Source: Streptomyces omiyaensis
GTDB lineage: Bacteria; Actinomycetota; Actinomycetes; Streptomycetales; Streptomycetaceae
Direction of reading: 5' to 3'
Assembly: GCF_014650895.1 (NCBI RefSeq)
Contig: NZ_BMVV01000015.1
Coordinates: forward strand, 62,001-126,000
DNA length: 64,000 nt
Shown: positions 61,928 through 64,000 of the stretch, one piece after another
How positions within the stretch are numbered: the stretch's first letter is position 1
How the letters are laid out: the number at the start of each line of letters is the position of its first letter
The notes under the pieces: generated by a model
What the model was told of the DNA's origin: nothing
The model's database searches: none
The model's input: only the letters and a program-made list of their open reading frames with translations
Program-made: the position numbers and the translations under genes

Positions 61928-64000
61928 ATGAGCCTGCACGGTCTGCTCGACCTCGTCGTCAAGGACGCGGCCCTCGCGGAGGCGGTGACGGCCGCGTCCG
62001 ACGGGAACCGCCCGCACGTGGACCTGGTCGGGCCCGCCGCCGCCCGGCCCTTCGCGGTCGCCGCGCTCGCCCGGGACTCGGGGCGGCCGGTGCTCGCCGT
62101 GACGGCGACCGGCCGGGAGGCCGAGGACCTGGCGGCGGCGCTGCGCTCGCTGCTCGACCCGGACACCGTCGTGGAGTACCCCTCCTGGGAGACGCTGCCG
62201 CACGAGCGGCTCTCGCCCCGCTCGGACACCGTCGGGCGGCGCCTGGCCGTGCTGCGCCGGCTGGCGCACCCGAGCCCGGACGACCCGGCGGCGGGGCCGG
62301 TCAGCGTGGTCGTCGCGCCGATCCGGTCGGTGCTCCAGCCGCAGGTCAAGGGGCTGGGCGACCTGGAGCCGGTGGCCCTGCGCAGCGGGCGGACGGCGGA
62401 CCTCGGCGCGGTCGTCGAGGGGCTCGCCGCCGCCGCGTACTCCCGGGTCGAGCTGGTCGAGAAGCGCGGCGAGTTCGCGGTCCGCGGCGGCATCCTCGAC
62501 GTCTTCCCGCCGACCGAGGAGCACCCGCTCCGGATCGAGTTCTGGGGCGACGACGTCGAGGAGATCCGCTACTTCAAGGTCGCCGACCAGCGCTCCCTGG
62601 AGGTGGCCGAGCACGGCCTGTGGGCGCCGCCCTGCCGCGAGCTGCTGCTGACGGACGAGGTGCGGGCGAGGGCCGCGGCCCTCGCCGAGGAGCACCCGGA
62701 GCTGGGCGAGATGCTGGACAAGATCGCCGAGGGCATCGCGGTCGAGGGCATGGAGTCCCTCGCGCCGGTCCTCGTGGACGACATGGAGCTGCTGCTCGAC
62801 GTCCTCCCGGCCGGGTCGATGGCGGTCGTCTGCGACCCCGAGCGGGTCCGCACCCGGGCCGCGGACCTGGTCGCCACCAGCCAGGAGTTCCTCCAGGCGT
62901 CGTGGGCGGCGACGGCCGGCGGCGGCGAGGCGCCGATCGACGTGGGCGCGGCCTCCCTGTGGGGGATCGTGGACGTCCGGGACCGGGCGCGGGAGCTCGG
63001 GATGATGTGGTGGTCGGTGTCGCCCTTCGCCGCCGACCTCGACCGGGAGGCCGACACCCTCACGCTGGGCATGCACGCCCCGGAGACGTACCGCGGCGAC
63101 ACGGCCCGGGCGCTCGCCGACACCAAGGGCTGGCTGGCCGACGGCTGGCGGACGGTCTACGTGACGGAGGCCCACGGCCCCGCCTCCCGCACCGTGGAGG
63201 TGCTGGGCGGCGAGGGCATCGCGGCCCGGCAGGCGGCCGACCTGCGGGAGGTTGACCCGGCGGTCGTGCACGTGGCCTGCGGGTCGATCGACTTCGGCTT
63301 CGTGGACCCGGCGCTGAAGCTGGCCGTGCTGACGGAGACCGACCTGTCCGGCCAGAAGGCGGCGGGCAAGGACGGCCGGCGGATGCCGGCCAAGCGGCGC
63401 AAGACGATCGACCCGCTGACCCTGGAGGCCGGCGACCACATCGTGCACGAGCAGCACGGCGTGGGCCGCTACCTGGAGATGGTGCAGCGCACGGTGCAGG
63501 GCGCGACCCGCGAGTACCTGCTCGTCGAGTACGCCCCCGCCAAGCGCGGCCAGCCCGGCGACCGGCTCTACATCCCGACCGACCAGCTGGAGCAGGTCAC
63601 CAAGTACGTCGGCGGCGAGGCGCCCACCCTGCACCGGCTGGGCGGCGCCGACTGGACGAAGACCAAGCAGCGGGCCAAGAAGGCGGTCAAGGAGATCGCC
63701 GCGGACCTGATCAAGCTGTACAGCGCCCGGATGGCGGCTCCCGGCCACGCCTTCGGCCCGGACACCCCGTGGCAGCGGGAGCTGGAGGACGCCTTCCCGT
63801 ACGCGGAGACGCCCGACCAGCTCTCGACGATCGCCGAGGTGAAGGAGGACATGGAGAAGACGGTCCCGATGGACCGGCTCATCTGCGGCGACGTCGGCTA
63901 CGGCAAGACGGAGATCGCCGTGCGGGCCGCCTTCAAGGCGGTCCAGGACGGCAAGCAGGTCGCGGTCCTGGTGCCGACGACCCTCCTCGTCCAGCAGCAC
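61928..64000 (+). CDS. mfd: Transcription-repair coupling factor Mfd (N-terminal 691 aa, partial)
   Basis: The gene runs off the window. The UvrB-homology module (about 20-300; VTATGREAEDLAAALRSLL, YPSWETLPHERLSPRSDTVGRR, VVAPIRSVLQP, YSRVELVEKRGEFAVRGGILDVFPP) is followed by the RNA-polymerase-interaction domain (about 500-570; LTLEAGDHIVHEQHGVGRYLEM and EYLLVEYAPAKRGQPGDRLYIPTDQL). The start of the RecG-like motor has Walker A GDVGYGKT (654-661). Mfd removes RNA polymerase stalled at lesions and recruits UvrA. ATG 61928 with a weak GGAAG upstream. Confidence 0.95.
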   Translation, partial: MSLHGLLDLVVKDAALAEAVTAASDGNRPHVDLVGPAAARPFAVAALARDSGRPVLAVTATGREAEDLAAALRSLLDPDTVVEYPSWETLPHERLSPRSDTVGRRLAVLRRLAHPSPDDPAAGPVSVVVAPIRSVLQPQVKGLGDLEPVALRSGRTADLGAVVEGLAAAAYSRVELVEKRGEFAVRGGILDVFPPTEEHPLRIEFWGDDVEEIRYFKVADQRSLEVAEHGLWAPPCRELLLTDEVRARAAALAEEHPELGEMLDKIAEGIAVEGMESLAPVLVDDMELLLDVLPAGSMAVVCDPERVRTRAADLVATSQEFLQASWAATAGGGEAPIDVGAASLWGIVDVRDRARELGMMWWSVSPFAADLDREADTLTLGMHAPETYRGDTARALADTKGWLADGWRTVYVTEAHGPASRTVEVLGGEGIAARQAADLREVDPAVVHVACGSIDFGFVDPALKLAVLTETDLSGQKAAGKDGRRMPAKRRKTIDPLTLEAGDHIVHEQHGVGRYLEMVQRTVQGATREYLLVEYAPAKRGQPGDRLYIPTDQLEQVTKYVGGEAPTLHRLGGADWTKTKQRAKKAVKEIAADLIKLYSARMAAPGHAFGPDTPWQRELEDAFPYAETPDQLSTIAEVKEDMEKTVPMDRLICGDVGYGKTEIAVRAAFKAVQDGKQVAVLVPTTLLVQQH

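Overview
This window is a stretch of core chromosome from a Streptomyces-type actinomycete. The evidence is very high GC with strong GC bias at codon third positions, GTG and TTG starts, an SsgA-family sporulation protein, an RpfB-type resuscitation factor, a class E sortase (LAxTG) substrate, and a galTEK / tamR-tam / ppc / prsA-glmU / mfd gene order of the kind conserved in Streptomyces. It opens inside an MMPL transporter gene and closes inside mfd.

Layout. 1-6.2 kb: SsgA-like protein, an ECF nickel/cobalt importer (MN fusion, T, A subunits) with a possible Nur box, a beta-lactamase-fold hydrolase, an SDR and a YbaK-type deacylase. 6.2-16.5 kb: cell-envelope and RNA-modification genes, namely a penicillin-binding transpeptidase, protein O-mannosyltransferase, rsmI, a zinc-ribbon protein, tatD, rpfB, rsmA and ispE. 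16.5-24.3 kb: an acyltransferase, a short inverted-repeat mobile element, a decayed TetR gene, an ABC-F ATPase and two tandem PQQ-propeller membrane proteins. 24.4-31 kb: two orphan LuxR-type response regulators flanking the galTEK operon, then divergent tamR and tam. 31-36.5 kb: two secreted FG-GAP/VCBS proteins with TTG starts, and a desaturase-TetR operon. 36.7-45.4 kb: ppc, a sortase-anchored protein, pth, rplY, prsA, glmU and tRNA-Gln. 45.4-47.5 kb: a broken HTH gene and an orphan histidine kinase.

The most unusual region is 47.5-52.3 kb. It is a dense toxin-immunity locus: a YwqJ-type deaminase with a SUKH-3 immunity gene on the minus strand, divergent from an HNH/WHH nuclease fused to SUKH-1 and a 784-aa protein joining a YrhB-like domain, a proline-rich linker, a nucleic-acid deaminase domain and SUKH-4. 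No secretion signal is visible in any of them, and two of the toxin-like domains are carried in the same chain as an immunity-type domain.

52.4-64 kb: a coiled-coil protein, a VOC protein, a third FG-GAP protein, a DHA2 MFS exporter, a MacB-type ABC exporter, a second copy of the inverted-repeat element and mfd.

Two themes run through the window. First, many genes (tatD, rsmA, tamR, the histidine kinase, the VOC protein, probably pmt and the 147-aa membrane protein) have a -10 hexamer only 6-8 nt before the start codon, suggesting leaderless transcripts. Second, both copies of the approximately 200-240 bp element sit at CTAG sites that supply the TAG stop codons of neighbouring genes, so they inserted without damaging a reading frame.
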